Assembly: GCA_030220185.1 (NCBI GenBank)
Contig: JASPKZ010007285.1
Coordinates: 1,418,501-1,482,500, forward strand
Source: Diploptera punctata
Taxonomy: Eukaryota; Arthropoda; Insecta; Blattodea; Blaberidae
Direction: 5' to 3'
Length of the DNA stretch: 64,000 nt
The position numbers and the translations under genes were made by a program. Of this stretch, positions 31,787 to 41,724 are shown in pieces. How positions within the stretch are numbered: position 1 is the first letter of the stretch; each line of letters opens with the position of its first letter. The notes beneath the pieces were generated by a model. It did no database searches. It was not told where the DNA came from and saw nothing but the letters and a program-made list of their open reading frames with translations.

Positions 31787-32735
31787 TCTTCTTCTTCTTC
31801 CTTCCAGTATTAGGCCAAGGCCTGTTACGATCCTATAGAAAATTTTCCCTCCAGCGTTTCATAGGACGGCCCAGTGATCTTCGTCCTCTTGGTATATAAT
31901 TATAAACAGCTTTGGGGATCCGATTTGAACTCATTCTTTCAAGATGGTGTTTCCAATTTAGTTGGTACTGTTTAATATATTCCAAAATTGGCGTAGTCTT
32001 CAATTCTTTTAAGATATCAGTGTCCTTTTCCGATCCCATGGCGCTGTTCTGCGCATGAATCTCATTTCACAAGCCGTTATTCTGCTTTCATGTTGTTTTC
32101 TTAGTGTCCATGCTTCACTACCATAGGTCAACACTGGTCTAGCCAAAGTGTTATATAAACGTAATCTGGTGTTTTTTTTTGTACAAGGGATGGTTTCATA
32201 ACTTGATTAATAATTCCTAAACTTTTATTATAACTAGTAACTTTTTCAGGGATATCCTTTTCATCCCAGATAGAGAGGTAATATCCAAGATATTTAAATT
32301 GATTAGATCTCTCTAAATTTTATTCTGGAGACAGATTTTACTTTGTATGGGGTCCTTCCCATGAAATGCCATAATTTTAGTTTTGTTAATTGATATTTCC
32401 ATATTAAATTTGGCACCTATTTTTTGTAAATTATAAATTGATCGTTGCAAATAATTTTCGGAAAGTGCCAAAGAGCTAAATCGTCTGCAAAAAGATAGCA
32501 TCGAGTTTGAGGTTCCTATTGATGGGTATATATCCTCGTTGTGTTTTCCTCCATTCATTTATTAATTTATTCATGTACATAATGAAAAGCACCGGTGAAA
32601 GTCCACATCTCTGTCTTACTCCAGTGTTGATCTTTTCCCAAGAAGATAATTTGCCATCTTGTTTAACAGAGATTTCATTACCTTTATAGATGTTGAAGAT
32701 ATTAGTAATATATTATTGTGGAACGTTATCATCAA
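31787..32735 (-). mobile_element. RT-C LINE, 3' part with RT palm remnants
   Basis: The tail is (GAA)n (TTCTTCTTCTTCC at 31788). The 3' end is shared with 37.2 kb and 61.1 kb (TAGGCCAAGGCCTGTTACGA). Reverse-strand frames read ILKELKTTPILEYIKQYQLN, WKHHLERMSSNRIPKAVYNY and RGRRSLGRPMKRWRENF. Further upstream: KIGAKFNMEISINKTKIMAF, a degenerate YADD region (FCRRF, then LALSENYLQRSIYNL), and GLSPVLFIMYMNK-like sequence in a shifted frame. This confirms a reverse transcriptase. Several indels make it a pseudogene. Confidence 0.87.
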
Positions 32736-32741
32736 CTATGG

Positions 32742-33010
32742 TGCAAATGGTGCTTTGACTAAAGAACTCTTCTTTCCTACAGTACACCATAGGCTAAAGG
32801 CAAAACATTTTATTCCAAATTTCATCTTAACACAATTTATAACTGGCCATGGAAAATTTTGAAGTTATTTTAGAAGATTTAATATTAACCCAGACAGTGA
32901 TCATAATTGTAAATGTCAAGAATCAATACAATCTGTGAAACATGTTTTATTTGATTGTCCTGTATTCGAAAGACAACGATTCTGGTTAAACTTACTTTAA
33001 ATAATGATGA
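32742..33010 (+). mobile_element. Jockey/R1-like LINE C-terminus
   Basis: Encodes LFFPTVHHRLKAKHF, QFITGHGKF, YFRRFNINPDSDHNCKCQES and SVKHVLFDCPVFERQRFW, with one frame change. The TGHG.F..Y..RF and C.C...ES..HVLFDCP pattern is typical of the C-terminal end of jockey/R1/I-type LINE polyproteins, a different clade from RT-A to RT-D. 33011-33250 is AT-rich and may be its 3' UTR. Confidence 0.8.
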
Positions 33011-33944
33011 GTCTTCTGCCCTCAATGTGTGAAGTGATTTTTAAGAACCAAAATTATTATAAACATTTTATGAACTTCATAACAAACATTCATAACAATA
33101 TGTAGTATTTTCTAAGACACTTATAGACTATTTATGTAATTCATAACACTCATTCAAAACCATAAGATAATATTTCTGTTTTACAATCATAATATACTAT
33201 TATTATAGAAAGCTACAACCCTAACATGCCTTTGTGGCGAAATAGCGTTTCAAAATATTAGGAGATTCGATAATAATAACACTACCTTCATAGATCACAA
33301 CGTATCTCTGGAAGAAATTTCAAGCTAGGTTTCACAGTTCCCATCTCAGATACTTATTTCTAGAAGTGACTATGTATTCAGTTTTATTAATATTGACTTA
33401 TAAAACCAGTTCCTTATCTTTTATGTGTGTGTATGTGTGTGTGTGCTAGTTTTTAGAATTTTCTCATTATTTCTGGTTGCTAAACGGAATGATTTATTCG
33501 GTGCATTATTAGATAATTCGTATTTGACTAAATAAATTATAAGCCCAAACTAGAATCTACAATGAATTCAATGGTCACGCAATGTGTAATTGTCAAATGA
33601 ACAATAAATTAAGTCATATGATAACTAATTGTCCTCGAATAACTCAAATCTTAATAAATTAGGCAATCTATAATGTGTACAATCTATGATTTATTGAATA
33701 TCAGTGCGTTTATTGCTGATACAATTGTTTCATTCAATGCCAAACTATAGAATTGTTTCCATTCACATCCGATCTCTTCAATGTTAACACTTTTACACAT
33801 TTTTGTAACCAGGACGTAAAATAATAACTTCTGATTTTTCTACGGTCCTAGGGTCGAGGCAGTCTCTAACTAAAATGAAAACCAGATATAAGTTCTCGAA
33901 ATAAAATACATCTTAGCCGAGCACGGGGCAACGTACAGATTCTA
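33011..33944. other. Unassigned stretch
   Basis: AT-rich, includes a short GT run at 33420-33445. No frame or repeat recognised. Confidence 0.4.
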
Positions 33945-34440
33945 TTAAGTAACACTAAGAAATTGGGACTGGAAATAAACAACAATAAAACTAAATACAT
34001 GTTCAAGCAAACAAACGTATTATATAATGGAAATGGGCACGCCGTAGCGTAGTGGTTAAGGTACTGAGCTACAAGCCGGAGCGTCGAGGGTTCAAGTCCC
34101 GTTGGGGTCAGGATTTTTAAACTAACCCAAACCCTCTGGCGACACTATGGCCCTGGGGTCGACTCAGCCTCTAACGGAAATGAGTACCAGACACTTGTTC
34201 TGGGGGTAAAGGCGGCCGTCACGCAGGGCTGACAACCCGGCTGACATAAAATGCCGATTGTCTAGAAAAAAGTGGGAGCCTTAACCTCCTACTACCCCAA
34301 GGGCCTCCGGGCCTGTTGTGGGATCACTTTACTTTACTTTACTTTACTTTATATAATGGAAATGGACAGTTAATGACAAATGAGGGAAATTATGAACAAG
34401 TGACTGAATTCAAATACCTAGGAACAATAATCACAAATAG

Positions 34441-34441
<1 letters not shown>
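33945..34441 (+). mobile_element. RT-A LINE, split by SINE-2
   Basis: 33945-34036 (KLGLEINNNKTKYMFKQTNV-like) and 34350-34441 (GQLMTNEGNYEQVTEFKYLG then TIITNRN) form one RT-A piece. TATATAATGGAAATGG at 34021-34036 and 34350-34365 is an exact 16-bp target duplication of the SINE. The 3' side runs into (AAT)n. Confidence 0.92.
34037..34349 (+). mobile_element. SINE-2, full length, with 16-bp target duplication
   Basis: The A box (TAGCGTAGTGGTTAAGG), B box (GGTTCAAGTCC), body and (ACTTT)n tail are all present. The perfect duplication fixes both ends: first base G of GCACGCCGTAGC, last bases CTTTACTT. Confidence 0.96.

Positions 34442-34477
<36 letters not shown>
34442..34477. repeat. (AAT)n microsatellite
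   Basis: AAT tract joining RT-A to the AAT-linked repeat. Confidence 0.9.
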
Positions 34478-34481
<4 letters not shown>

Positions 34482-34675
34482 TTTTATTTATTCTGGCAGA
34501 GTTAAGGCCATAAGGCCTTCTCTTCCACTCAACCAGCACAAATAGAAATAAATATTTGACAAATATAGAGATACACTATACTAATTATAAACAGTTAAAG
34601 ATACATTAAATGTAGCAATGTAAATGTCATGTACAAACAACATTTTATACGATAATAACAATAATAATACTCACG

Positions 34676-34721
<46 letters not shown>
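34478..34721 (+). repeat. AAT-linked dispersed repeat, copy 1
   Basis: Starts GTTTTATTTATTCTGGCAGA GTTAAGGCCATAAGGCC, then TTCCACTCAACCAGCACAAA, about 200 bp in all, ending in AAT repeats (to 34721). Nearly identical to 35008-35195. No frame. No tRNA-like head seen. Confidence 0.88.
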
Positions 34722-34724
<3 letters not shown>

Positions 34725-34925
34725 CTTACTTACTCACTGGCACTATCGAACCCGTAGGTTCATGGCCGCGCGGACATACGCTCTCCGTACATCCCTATCC
34801 TGAGCTAATACTTTCCAATCATTCCCTGTATAATCTACTTCCCTCAAATCATAGTTAATGTTATTCTCCCACCTCATTCTTGGTCTACCAACTGGGCGTT
34901 TTCCCTCTGGGCTTTCCTACAAGAA
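34722..34925 (-). mobile_element. RT-A LINE 3' end
   Basis: The tail (ACTT)n starts at 34721. The copy runs only to the VGRPRMRWENN/GKPEGKRP segment, where it meets a forward 5' module at 34926. Confidence 0.88.
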
Positions 34926-34987
34926 GCGATCTTTCACCGTAAAAATACAACCGTCAAGAAATGCGGACGTGGGTTCAACTGGGGTAA
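34926..34987 (+). mobile_element. LINE 5' module fragment
   Basis: CGATCTTTCACCGTAAAAAT ACAACCGTC to GGGTTCAACTGGGGTAAATA, joined head-on to a reverse RT-A end as at 24.95 kb. Confidence 0.78.
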
Positions 34988-35007
34988 ATAATAATAATAA
35001 TAATAAT

Positions 35008-35195
35008 AATAATGTTTTATTTATTCTGGCAGAGTTAAGGCCATAAGGCCTTCTCTTCCACTCAACCAGCACAAATAGAAATAAATATTTGACAATATAG
35101 ATATACACTATACTAATTATAAACAGTTAAAGATACAATAAATGTAGCAATGTAAATTTCATGTACAAACAACATTTTATACGATAATAACAATA
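35008..35195 (+). repeat. AAT-linked dispersed repeat, copy 2
   Basis: Same 190-200 bp sequence as 34478, with a handful of differences, again preceded and followed by AAT-type repeats. Confidence 0.88.
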
Positions 35196-35330
35196 ATAAT
35201 ACTTACGATAATAATATAATAATAATAATAATAATATAATAATGATAATAATAATAATATAATAATGATGATAATATTAATAATAATAATAGTATAAATA
35301 ATAATAATAATAATATAAATTATGATAAAT
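35196..35330. repeat. Impure (AAT)n tract
   Basis: AAT repeats with ATAAT and GAT interruptions. Confidence 0.85.
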
Positions 35331-35366
35331 TATACGAGATACGCCAATTAATATACATACCTTACA

Positions 35367-35478
35367 TGAGATGCACAAACAAATTAAACATCGGTCAATT
35401 CTGGAAATGCGTGCTATTATGCATTATAAGGACTCTTGTTGTCCCAACTTCTCTCGAAAAACGATAACCGAAATATAT
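35367..35478 (+). mobile_element. RT-A LINE fragment
   Basis: GAGATGCACAAACAAATTAA to GAAATATATAAAACTT, covering the EMHKQIKH to KIYKT segment with deletions. It is joined to a mariner end. Confidence 0.78.
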
Positions 35479-35583
35479 AAAACTTTTCTTTTCCAGGAAC
35501 TTTGGAATTGTGTTTCTATTTTTTGTAGTTTGGAACAAATAAATGTTTTAAGTCTGTTCCTTCTTTTTTGAATAGCCCTATAC
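35479..35583 (-). mobile_element. Mariner-type transposon end
   Basis: TTTTCCAGGAACTTTGGAAT TGTGTTTCTATTTTTTG to TTTTTTGAATAGCCCTATA is the same about 100-bp terminal repeat as at 58132, in opposite orientation. It ends GAATAGCCC-TA, consistent with insertion at TA. Confidence 0.75.
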
Positions 35584-36403
35584 TTTCTTTTGTTCATGTT
35601 CAAAATGAATCCCATAACCTATTAAAGTATAAAAGTCTAAACCTTAGTTTCGTAAAATTAACCGTGTTTGCCATACCGGTAGGCCCTACTATTTAATGCC
35701 GATTAAAAATAGGCATGAATGACCAAACAGTACAACATGTTCTTTAAATGTAGGCCTAAATACATAGATCATTAGTTGATTAATGTCTTTGGCATCGTCC
35801 GGTTGATATTAGCCAATTTTTTCGGTCCATCCAATCTCCTGGTTGTAGATGTTTCTCCTTCATGTATAAATATATTCCCTCACTCCAGGAGATTTTAGGT
35901 CTTCCTCTGCCTCGTCTTCCCTCAGGTTTCCATTCCAAAACACATTTTGATAGCCGATCCTCTTCCATTCTCTGGACATGTCCGTACCATCTTAATTGCT
36001 ATGTTTTATTATGCTGTAACCCTCAGGGGTCCCCATCTAGGGGATATGTGGATGGCGACCACAAGGTGCCCAAGCTGAGCAAAACATTTCTTCCACCTTG
36101 TGTTTTGGTCCTTACTTTTATCTTTAACCGATCTGGTATTTCTTCCTTTCTTTCACTTACTTATACCAGACTCTTTTAACTTTACTATCTAACCTTTCTT
36201 GGTTAACTCTTGTTTTTTCGACCCCGACGCTACTAGGGCATCCGACGGCTAGGGAGTCTTTCCTTTTTTTCCATTTCTTCTTTCCTTTATTTTCTTTTCA
36301 TCTCCAGAAAAGCCTGACCAGAGGCTATAAGATGGCAGCCCCATCACTGGTCTTGCCTTCCTTTGGCCAGCAACCAATCGAAGGGACTATTATTATGCTT
36401 TCA

Positions 36404-37178
36404 GTACTCCAAGCTATTTGAACTGTTTTACCAAAGAGTAAAACCTGACATCAGTAAAACAGTTCAAATACCTTGCAGTAACGATGCAGACGACAGGGAC
36501 AACGTTCACAGCACATATTAAAGACAGACAGAATGCTGCAGTAATAGCAATGAGCGACATAAGGCACCTCCGGGAGATGTCACTACAGACAGCATTGAAA
36601 CTCTTTCAGCTGAAAATAGTCAAGGTAGCAACTTATGGACTAGAAAATATATGGACGCACCTAAGTTACCAGAATCTAGCCGACCTAGAAAAAATTAAGA
36701 GCACGTACCTTAAACGATCTCTGGGCCTATCGAAGTTCACACCCTCACGCCTAGCGTATGTACTGACAGGAGAGTTACCATTGGTGGAGGACTTGAGACA
36801 ACAGCTTCTACTGCAATCCACCCCCAACTATGAGAAACTACTGAAAGACATACAAAGGAAGCGCAGAGGGATATGGGATGACTTATTTTGCACGGACGCG
36901 ATGGTACACAAAGACTGGATGGAACCCCTATATGACCTTCGACACGCAGTGACAAGACTAGCGACGCACGGTTTCCACTTCAAAGTGTGTAAGACCAAGA
37001 CATATCACCAACCGACGAACGAGTGTAAGTGCGAGTGGTGTGGGAAAAAGTGTGACAGATACCACGCCATATGGTGCGAGAACAGACAATCATCCCTGAC
37101 CCAACTGAGTGACAAATGAGCAAGATAAACTATATACTAATAATGCATATTTTGTGCTTTACACTTCTTAATTAATTA
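36404..37178 (+). mobile_element. LINE with intact RT C-terminal frame, 12-bp duplication
   Basis: ATTATGCTTTCA at 36392-36403 recurs at 37179-37190. The 775-bp insert is 5'-truncated within an RT frame and ends after a short AT-rich 3' UTR in TTAATTAATTA-like sequence. It is GC-richer than its surroundings. It is the innermost level of a three-level nest and thus the youngest there. Confidence 0.92.
36484..37119 (+). CDS. Partial LINE reverse transcriptase with Cys/His end
   Basis: This is a 211-codon frame without interruption, open upstream to about 36447 (VKQFKYLAVT). It reads TGTTFTAHIKDRQNAAVIAM, LKLFQLKIVKVATYGLENIW, LEKIKSTYLKRSLGLSKFTP and ELPLVEDLRQQLL. It ends in a Cys/His cluster, CKCEWCGKKCDRYHAIWC, a likely zinc-binding tail. 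This is the C-terminal end of a non-LTR reverse transcriptase of a clade different from RT-A (ATYGLE replaces LYGCET). Endonuclease and palm domains are missing, so it cannot act alone. The GC-rich, unbroken frame is the least decayed coding sequence in the window. Confidence 0.8.
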   Translation: MQTTGTTFTAHIKDRQNAAVIAMSDIRHLREMSLQTALKLFQLKIVKVATYGLENIWTHLSYQNLADLEKIKSTYLKRSLGLSKFTPSRLAYVLTGELPLVEDLRQQLLLQSTPNYEKLLKDIQRKRRGIWDDLFCTDAMVHKDWMEPLYDLRHAVTRLATHGFHFKVCKTKTYHQPTNECKCEWCGKKCDRYHAIWCENRQSSLTQLSDK

Positions 37179-37420
37179 ATTATGCTTTCAAGTCTTATAC
37201 GAGAATTTCCCGGAAGGATCACGCTGGAGGGAACATTTTCTATAGGATCGTAACAGGCCTTGGCCTAATACTTGGAAGGAAGAAGAAGAAGAAGAAGAAG
37301 TATTATGCTGTAAACAATGTCTTCAATCTTAATTTTCTACCTTATAACTGAGTTTCTAATTTTTTTCTGTTCTTGAAATTCTTGCTGCCCTTTAAATGTA
37401 AATGTTTTCTTGAAAATAAA

Positions 37421-37797
37421 AAAAACAATAAATATCAGTTGAATATGGGATCTAATGGAGTTTTATCGCACCTCACGTGGTAAGTGGGGCGTTATGAATG
37501 CTAATACAAGTAGAATAGAGGATGACGTAGTCGGTGCATGTGTGAAGTGGTTCTCACTAGAGTAAACCACTGGTGACAGCCTGTCCGTCACTCTCAAGTG
37601 TCCACATGACAATCCTTTGCCCAAAGTTCCTCAGGGATTCTCTGTTCTCCTCAACGTCACAGCGCACATTCGCTCCAGGAATAACTTTCCTTCGTGACAC
37701 TGTCCAGTCATACCAACACACTTCCCTTAACGCCAGAAATATTCATATTTTTATAAATAAATTTCCCCAAACTATAATTAAAGTTATATTTTATTAG
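37421..37797. other. Unassigned spacer
   Basis: Slightly less AT-rich. The 74-codon frame 37573-37797 has no recognised motif. Confidence 0.4.
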
Positions 37798-38405
37798 GAC
37801 TATTTAACTCATGCCCCAAATGGTAGTCAATGACCAATCAAGTTTCAATGAATTTTGTTTTATAACCAATGACAGTCGTGTTTCACCTCGCAATTTATCG
37901 ATTTCACTTCACCAGCTCCTTCTTTTCTGATAAAGAATGGTCCTCCTTTTTAATATCTGAACAGCTCAAAGCATTATTTTCTCCAAGAAATACAATTGAA
38001 TATAGCAAATAATGAACAGATTCCTTGATTTTACTGAGTTGTTTACTAAAAAATAAATTAATAACATACAGTGATAATTGTATTATACAGTTTGATGTGT
38101 TTCATTAATTCTCCACTAGGGTACATTCTTAAAATATGGCGATCCTATTTGGCAATAAATAATATGATCATATTGCACTGAATATATATAACCGCACATT
38201 TCTTATTTGTTTTCAAACATCGCCGTTAAATATATAAATATTTTAAAATAACTATATTTAAATAATGATTTTTGAGTAAAGGGCTTAATTGTATTAGTTA
38301 AATAGTCCTAAGAAATGCAACTCTTGATTTCCAAATTCTCTAGATAAATTCACTCCACACTTCGTGAGTCGTGAATTTATCGATAATTGGAAATCACTCG
38401 TGGCG
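37798..38405 (+). mobile_element. MT1 element, complete
   Basis: Left end GGACTATTTAACTCATGCCC; CCAATCA boxes; ACAGTTTGATGTGTTTCATT; TTTTCAAACATCGCCG; right end the hairpin CTTGATTTCCAAATTCTCTA...AATCACTCGTGGCGTTACTT. About 608 bp without a frame. The next MT1-related copy begins with no gap at 38406. Confidence 0.82.
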
Positions 38406-38937
38406 TTACTTATGACTATTTAACTCATGCCTCAAACGGGATTCAGTGACCAATCACATTTCAATAATTTTTAAATTACAACCAATCACAGTCGCGTTTC
38501 ACCTGGAATTTATCAAACAAGTTTATCATAAGTAATGCCACGAGAGATTTCCAAATTATCGATAAATTCACGACTCACGAAGTGAGGAGTGAATTTATCT
38601 AGAGAATTTGGAAATCAAGAGTGGCATTTGTTAGGACTATTTAACGAATAAAATTAAGCTGTTTACTCACAAATCATTATTTAACTATAGTTATTTTAAA
38701 ATATTTATATATTTAATGTAAACGGCGATATTTGAAAACAAATGAGAAGCGATAGGTACGCTTCAGCTGCTTCTTTTGTTTATCACTGCAACCAGATCAT
38801 ACTATTTATTGCCAAAGGAACGCAATATTGTAAGAATGCTCTCTAGTGGAGAAAAAATGAAACACATCAAACTGTATATTAATTCATTTCTGATGTCGTA
38901 TGATGTAAATATGACAATTATATTTTTCTGGATTGTA
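38406..38937 (+). mobile_element. MT1-related element with duplicated inverted end
   Basis: It begins GACTATTTAACTCATGCCTC and then joins at about 38520 a reversed MT1 (TTTATCATAAGTAATGCC), the same junction as at 22485. It therefore represents a subfamily, not a chance neighbour. The far inverted end is missing and the copy stops at an RT-A end. Confidence 0.78.
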
Positions 38938-39015
38938 TAGGATAGGAATGTATGGAGAGCTTATGTCCGCGCGGCCATGAACCTAGGGGTTCCATAGAGC
39001 CAGTGAGTAGTTAAA
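38938..39015 (+). mobile_element. RT-A LINE 3' terminus only
   Basis: GATAGGAATGTATGGAGAGC to GGGGTTCCATAGAGCCAGTG AGTAG, about 78 bp. Confidence 0.85.
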
Positions 39016-39481
39016 GCCCCAAGATTATATCTTATCTACTGTTAAGAAGAGTATAGAATTGTGACTGGAAAAGTGGAACGACAGAGGGCAGTGGAATGTA
39101 CTAGACGGCCTGGAATTGATTGCATTTCCGTCCATTCGTCTGCTGTGACGTAAATCCTAAATGACGTGGACAAATCCTGTACTTGAGCTACAAGTCTTTG
39201 TTGGTCGAACGCATTCTCCTGTTCAGAACAACATAACAGCGTTATATCCTCTCTGGTCAGCCTCTGCTCTCTGATAAATACTTGTTATCCCATTTCCATT
39301 CTAATATTTTGTCTTACAGTCAATCTCCAACTTGCCCGTTTGATTGCCTACATTTTTTTTTACCTATTTCCTTAAACAATATATAACATATAACCAAGTT
39401 TCTGGTATTTTTTATATATGAAGGGCTTAGGATAGTAACATGATAAGCCATATTCTGTTAAGAAATGTCATTTATCACAAC
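39016..39481. other. Unassigned spacer
   Basis: No element or frame recognised. Confidence 0.4.
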
Positions 39482-39546
39482 GACTATTTAACTCATGTCC
39501 CAAATGGGAGTCAATGACCAATCACATTTCAATTATTTTTTATTTA
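39482..39546 (+). mobile_element. MT1 left end only
   Basis: GACTATTTAACTCATGTCCC to CACATTTCAATTATTTTTTA, then an abrupt switch to RT-A. Confidence 0.78.
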
Positions 39547-39680
39547 CAAGGAGTTGGGGCGTCTAGAGTCTCTGCAATGCATAATAGCATGTATTTTCCA
39601 GATTTGAGCCTATGTTTAATTTATTTGTGCATCTCATTTCTATTTGTGATTATTGTTCCTAGGTATTTGAATTCAGCCAC
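39547..39680 (-). mobile_element. RT-A LINE internal fragment
   Basis: Reverse-strand segment coding AEFKYLGTIITNRNEMHK through YYALQRL; neither end of the LINE is present. Confidence 0.82.
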
Positions 39681-40440
39681 GAATTTGTCGTAATGTTATA
39701 CTTTTGTAAAGTCAAGTTTTAGGCACCGGCGAGTGTTTAGCGACTACTTATTATGCTTTAAAAATCATTAGGTGTAGGAGTTCATCTGAAACGAAAATTT
39801 AAAAATCGCATTCCATGTATTTAAACTAGCAACACACGGCGGTTATTAGCTAGTTAGTAAATTTGTCATGTTTACTGCTCCTGTCTTAAAGGGCGTGAAT
39901 TCGCCCCGACGTCCAGTCATTTTTTTTTTTATATTTACAGTATTTTTATCTCATAAATGCTTGCACATTTTCTTATTTTCTAGGTCACAGAAATCCGGCC
40001 TTTTAGTAATCAGATTAATATGTTTGAAGGAGTGAATTGAATAACCGGTTGTTCGGAGAACAATGGGTGCAATTTAATGGAACGGAACAAGGAAAAAGAC
40101 TTTTAATTTTTGAATGTAGCGGCGGACGGACATAAATTGGTGCGATGAAGTCAGAAGGAGATTAATTACCCATCACAACTCGCTGCGTTCTGATTTGTTT
40201 GACAGCCGACCGCTCTAACGTGACGCCTAATTGATTCCAGCGTACACATGCACACGCACTTTGTAATTACTGCCCTCTTCCAACCCTTTTCAACATCGTC
40301 ATTAACGCACGCATTTTTGTTTGCGAAACTGTAAGACTGCAACTTTGTTGAATGAAAAGTAAGACTTTTCACTGTCTTTTGTTTTTTTAATGAAAAGTAA
40401 GATTTCAGTTTGTCATATGTTTTTTATTACACGTATAAAC
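39681..40440. other. Unassigned stretch
   Basis: AT-rich. It contains a repeated TGAAAAGTAAGA motif (40351, 40391) but no recognised element. Confidence 0.4.
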
Positions 40441-40512
40441 AGTTCAACAATTGAACAGTTGCCCCACACAAACTACAGTTCAACAATTGAACAGTTGCCC
40501 CACACAAACTAC
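40441..40512 (+). repeat. Tandem duplication of a 36-bp unit
   Basis: AGTTCAACAATTGAACAGTT GCCCCACACAAACTAC occurs twice in a row, without a mismatch. The unit contains the small inverted repeat GTTCAACAATTGAAC. Confidence 0.95.
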
Positions 40513-40582
40513 AAATTGTTGGGAAAACAATAAAAAACGTAGTGTTCATTTTGAGGCTATTAGCTTTATTATATCATATACA

Positions 40583-40622
40583 GTCCACCGCCGTGGTCTC
40601 GAGGTAGCGTGCTGCCTTGTCA
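40583..40622 (+). mobile_element. SINE-1 head fragment
   Basis: GTCCACCGCCGTGGTCTCGA GGTAGCGTGCTGCCTTGTCA only: the A-box half of the SINE-1 head, cut before the B box. Confidence 0.85.
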
Positions 40623-40820
40623 TCACTTCAATTGTTTCTAAATATTATCAAAATTGTCACAATAATCAAAATGTAGCATCACGACAATTATTTTGAGATC
40701 AGTCGGAAATATTTTTAATCTATTTAAAGAGTTGAGGGGGTAAATATTACTAGTGTTTGAGAATAAAGTTCTTAGGAAGATTTTTGGACCAGACAGGCGA
40801 ATGGAGAAGACTACTTAACA

Positions 40821-40982
40821 TCACCGTACACAACAGCAACGAGTAGCGGTAGCTCAACCTGCCAAAGATGGAAGATAACTTCCGAAAGCGCTCCAGTTAA
40901 TTTAATATGCAATATTTTAACAAAGTTGAGGACGACGGCACCTACCAACAGGTACAATTTAATTTTTAACTTTCATCATAAG
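40821..40982. mobile_element. 162-bp unknown insertion with 8-bp duplication
   Basis: ACTTAACA at 40813-40820 recurs at 40983-40990 and the LINE resumes. The insert (TCACCGTACACAACAGCAAC ... CATCATAAG) has no frame, no obvious inverted ends and no relative elsewhere in the window. An 8-bp duplication is the size left by hAT transposons, but the ends do not show it. Confidence 0.65.
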
Positions 40983-41196
40983 ACTTAACAGTTAGCTATG
41001 TAATATTTATAGAAAACGAGATATAAAAAGAACAGTTAAGTCTCGTAGACTGCGATGGGCAGGACATGAGGCACGAATGGGGAATGCAACAGAGGGCATA
41101 TAAGCTTGTTATAAGAAAACCAGAGGGAAACCACCCAGTTGGTAGACCAAGAATGCGGTGGTAGAATAACATTAACCATAATTTGAGAGAAGTAGA

Positions 41197-41491
41197 CGCC
41201 GTAGCGTAGTGGTTAAGGCACTGAGCTACAAGCCGGAGGGTCGAGGGTTCGAGTCCCGTTGGGGTCAGGATTTTTAAACTGACCCAAACCCTCTGGCGGC
41301 ACTATGGCCCTGGGGTCGACTCAGCCTCTAACGGAAATGAGTACGAGACGCTTGTTCTGGGGGTAAAGGCGGCCGTCACGCAGGGCTGTCAACCCGGCTG
41401 ACATAAAGTGCCGATTGTCTAGAAAATGTGGGAGCCTTAACCTCCTACTACCCCAAGGGCCTCCTGAGGCCTGTTGTGGGATCACTTTACT
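41197..41491 (+). mobile_element. SINE-2, full length, inside RT-A
   Basis: Head CGCCGTAGCGTAGTGGTTAA, B box GGTTCGAGTCC, full body, short tail CACTTTACT. The LINE resumes at AGATTATACAGGGGATGATT. Only TAGA can be duplicated at the junction, unlike the long duplications of other copies. Confidence 0.93.
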
Positions 41492-41724
41492 TAGATTATA
41501 CAGGGGATGATTGAAAACATTAGCGCAGGATAAGGATGTATGGAGAGCTTATGTTCGCGTGGCTATGAACTTGCGGGTTCTATAGTGCCAGTGAATTAGT
41601 TAGATATTTAAAGAGTTCATTATTGAAAATACTTTGTTTTTTGACATTTGGTGCAATTCGATGTTCCAATTAGTTTTATTATAAATTTTAAAAAATCTCA
41701 ATGACGCAGCTGGCCTAGAAAGTC

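Larger units (their letters stand above)
36020..37300 (+). mobile_element. RT-C element: 5' and 3' modules, split by another LINE
   Basis: The 13-bp duplication fixes the ends. The element starts CCCTCAGGGGTCCCCATCTA and ends in (GAA)n. It holds a leader (36020-36403) and a short 3' end (37191-37300: CGGGAAGGATCACGCTGGAG, GGCCTTGGCCTAATACTTGG) but no RT coding region between them. The copy at 61080-61500 has the same two parts joined directly, so this is a recurrent deletion derivative. Confidence 0.9.
35780..37420 (-). mobile_element. RT-D LINE, split by an RT-C element
   Basis: 35780-36006 reads in reverse MEEDRLSKCVLEWKPEGRRG then GRPKISWSEGIYLYMKEKHL and a WMDRKNWLISTGRCQRH end. 37314 to about 37420 plausibly continues the same RT upstream (NRKKLETQL). 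TATTATGCTGTAA at 36007-36019 and 37301-37313 is the 13-bp target duplication of the RT-C insert. Confidence 0.85.
40733..41610 (+). mobile_element. RT-A LINE, 3' part, with two insertions
   Basis: Pieces 40733-40820, 40983-41196 and 41492-41610 read in order VFENKVLRKIFGP, TGEWRRLLN, KSRRLRWAGHEARMGN, KPEGNHPVGRPRMRW and DYTGDD, and end CAGTGAATTAGTTAG. Insert 1 (40821-40982) is flanked by ACTTAACA. Insert 2 is a SINE-2. Confidence 0.9.

Noticed and set aside
36737..36955. 72-codon minus frame opposite the intact RT
   Set aside because: Shadow of the GC-rich RT frame on the other strand.
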